The notes under the pieces: model-generated
What the model was told of the DNA's origin: nothing
Database searches by the model: none
Seen by the model: the letters and a program-made list of their open reading frames with translations, nothing else
Shown: piece after piece, positions 63,141 to 64,000 of the stretch
Layout of the letters: each line of letters starts with the position of its first letter
How positions within the stretch are numbered: the stretch's first letter is position 1
NCBI GenBank assembly: GCA_937871505.1
Contig: CALMPF010000042.1
Coordinates: 121,384-185,383, forward strand
Length of the DNA stretch: 64,000 nucleotides
From: an uncultured Planctomycetia bacterium
GTDB taxonomy: Bacteria; Planctomycetota; Phycisphaerae; Phycisphaerales; SM1A02
Direction of reading: 5' to 3'
Program-made: the position numbers and the translations under genes

Positions 63141-63797
63141 GATGGGCTGAACTGGACTGAGTTGGGTTGGGGTGCGTTGGGCTGCGTTGGGCTGCGTTGG
63201 GTTGGGCTGCGTTGAGCTGGGTTTGGTTGGGTTCGGCATGGCTGGCTCGGGCTGGGTTGGGTTCGGCTGGGCTGAGTCAGTCTGTGCCGCCCGGATCTGA
63301 CCGCGCCGCGCCGGGCTGAGCAGATCGCGCTGATCTGAGTGGACTGCGTCGGGATGGCTGAGCGAAGCGGACTGCGGTGCGATGAGGATGCAGGTCTCAC
63401 ACCGACGCGTGCGCCCGTCCGGCGGGACGCAGGCCGTCCGGGCCACGCGCACGCCCCATCGAGGATGGCCGAGCACGGTCGGCCCGGACGCCTCATCGAG
63501 GCCCCTCCCGCTGGAGCGGCGCATGCCAGACGCCCGACCCGGCGTGGAGCCGCTCGGTGGCGCAGACGCCTCGAGGAGTACCCCTCGACTCGCTTCGCCC
63601 CTCGGCACGCTTCGGCCGTCGACTCGCTTCGCCGCTCGGGACGCTTCGGCCATCGACTCGCTTCGGCCGTCGACTCGCTTCGCCCCTGGACTCGCTTCGC
63701 TCGCTCGGGACTCGCTCGGTCATTCGTTCACTCAGGAGATTCGACCCAGGCCGCTGCAAGTGTGCCGACCGGAGCTTGCTGGCCTGCCATGAGCGAC
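63141..63797. other. repeat-dense intergenic region
   Basis: About 660 bp without a credible gene. Positions 63161-63285 are degenerate tandem copies of a TGCGTTGGGC/TGGGTTGGGT unit. Positions 63379-63538 hold the second copy of dispersed family 2. Positions 63575-63720 are tandem copies of a unit containing GACTCGCTTCG. Confidence 0.6.
63379..63538 (+). repeat. dispersed repeat, family 2, copy B
   Basis: The partner of 18889-18938. The first block (63379-63412) and the second block (63521-63538) are separated by about 108 bp of extra sequence. Confidence 0.65.
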
Positions 63798-63825
63798 GGC
63801 CGCTGACACGCCAGTGTCAGCGGCC
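63798..63825 (-). terminator. strong hairpin after the tRNA-like gene
   Basis: A perfect 12-bp stem (GGCCGCTGACAC and its complement) with a 4-nt loop lies 10 nt beyond the 3' end of the RNA described next. Confidence 0.7.
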
Positions 63826-63834
63826 CGAGTCGAA

Positions 63835-64000
63835 TGGAGCCGGGGGGATTCGAACCCCCGGGCAAGTCGCGAATCTCGCGGAGATCACGCGATCTCCGCG
63901 AAGCGCGCAGCGCCAAGCGCAGCGCGGTCTGCGCGGCGCTACCCCCGCTCGCTGGCGGACTTCGACTGGACCTTCAACACGTCGGTCAAGCGCCGCCAGA
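63835..64000 (-). ncRNA. ssrA: 3' part of a tRNA-like RNA, probably tmRNA
   Basis: On the minus strand the RNA ends GGGGG-TTCGAAT-CCCCC-CGGCTCC-A: a T arm, the 3' acceptor strand and a discriminator A, without encoded CCA (as in tRNA-Gly here). No matching 5' acceptor GGAGCCG occurs within 100 nt, so it is not an ordinary tRNA. Upstream are a perfect 10-bp hairpin (63877-63900) and a longer GC-rich stem, as expected for the 3' domain of tmRNA, whose 5' part and tag would lie outside the window. An alternative is a phage attachment-site copy of a tRNA 3' end. An adjacent terminator favours a real RNA gene. Confidence 0.5.

Overview
This is a high-GC bacterial chromosome segment, most likely from a planctomycete of the Phycisphaerae/Phycisphaerales type. 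The evidence is six predicted exported proteins that end in a dockerin-like double repeat (N-G-D-G-x-V-D-G-A-D-L-G-x-L-L-x-x-W-G), the cysteine-rich modules in the subtilase, many exported sulfatase/phosphatase/hydrolase genes, and two clpP genes in tandem. The assignment rests on protein motifs only. No rRNA is present.

Layout. 0-8.4 kb: end of an M20 amidohydrolase, a secreted beta-helix/PA14 protein, a DUF4396 membrane protein, a clpP-clpP pair, a CHAD protein and a NagB-LmbE fusion. 8.6-20.5 kb: a secreted subtilase, a Gfo/Idh/MocA oxidoreductase, a Tat-exported alkaline phosphatase, a HEAT-like protein, a DegT aminotransferase and a lipoprotein hydrolase. 20.6-27.5 kb: murE-murF-mraY (with the meso-DAP signature DNPR), acylphosphatase, a YebC regulator, and tryptophan 2,3-dioxygenase facing the other way. 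28.0-32.1 kb: tRNA-Gly(CCC) followed by a decayed lambda-type prophage. Its terminase is frameshifted and cut by a host foldback repeat, and its portal gene is truncated. Between them sits an intact XRE/metalloprotease regulator plus PIN toxin pair with a clear promoter and palindromic operator.

32.2-45.3 kb: a lipoprotein hydrolase; a sulfatase flanked by two nearly identical 750-bp copies of an exported dockerin-like gene; a lipoprotein lipase; glutaminase; and a secreted beta-strand protein. 46.2-48 kb: ssb and rplI without rpsF/rpsR. 48-56 kb: a small lipoprotein, a secreted propeller-repeat protein, an ion channel, a small membrane protein and acetyl-CoA synthetase. 56-64 kb: DUF1015 divergent from serC, a low-molecular-weight phosphatase, an ABC exporter pair, DUF3817, a conserved planctomycete-type protein, and at the edge the 3' end of a tRNA-like RNA (probably tmRNA).

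Three genome-wide signals stand out. First, about ten genes without a Shine-Dalgarno carry a TANNNT box 5-10 nt before the start codon, which suggests leaderless transcription. Second, a family of roughly 180-210-bp imperfect foldback repeats is scattered between genes. Third, the long intergenic spacers are full of short, mutually unrelated minisatellites with 9-25 bp units. Most long ORFs antisense to the genes listed here are composition artefacts of the high GC and were left out.
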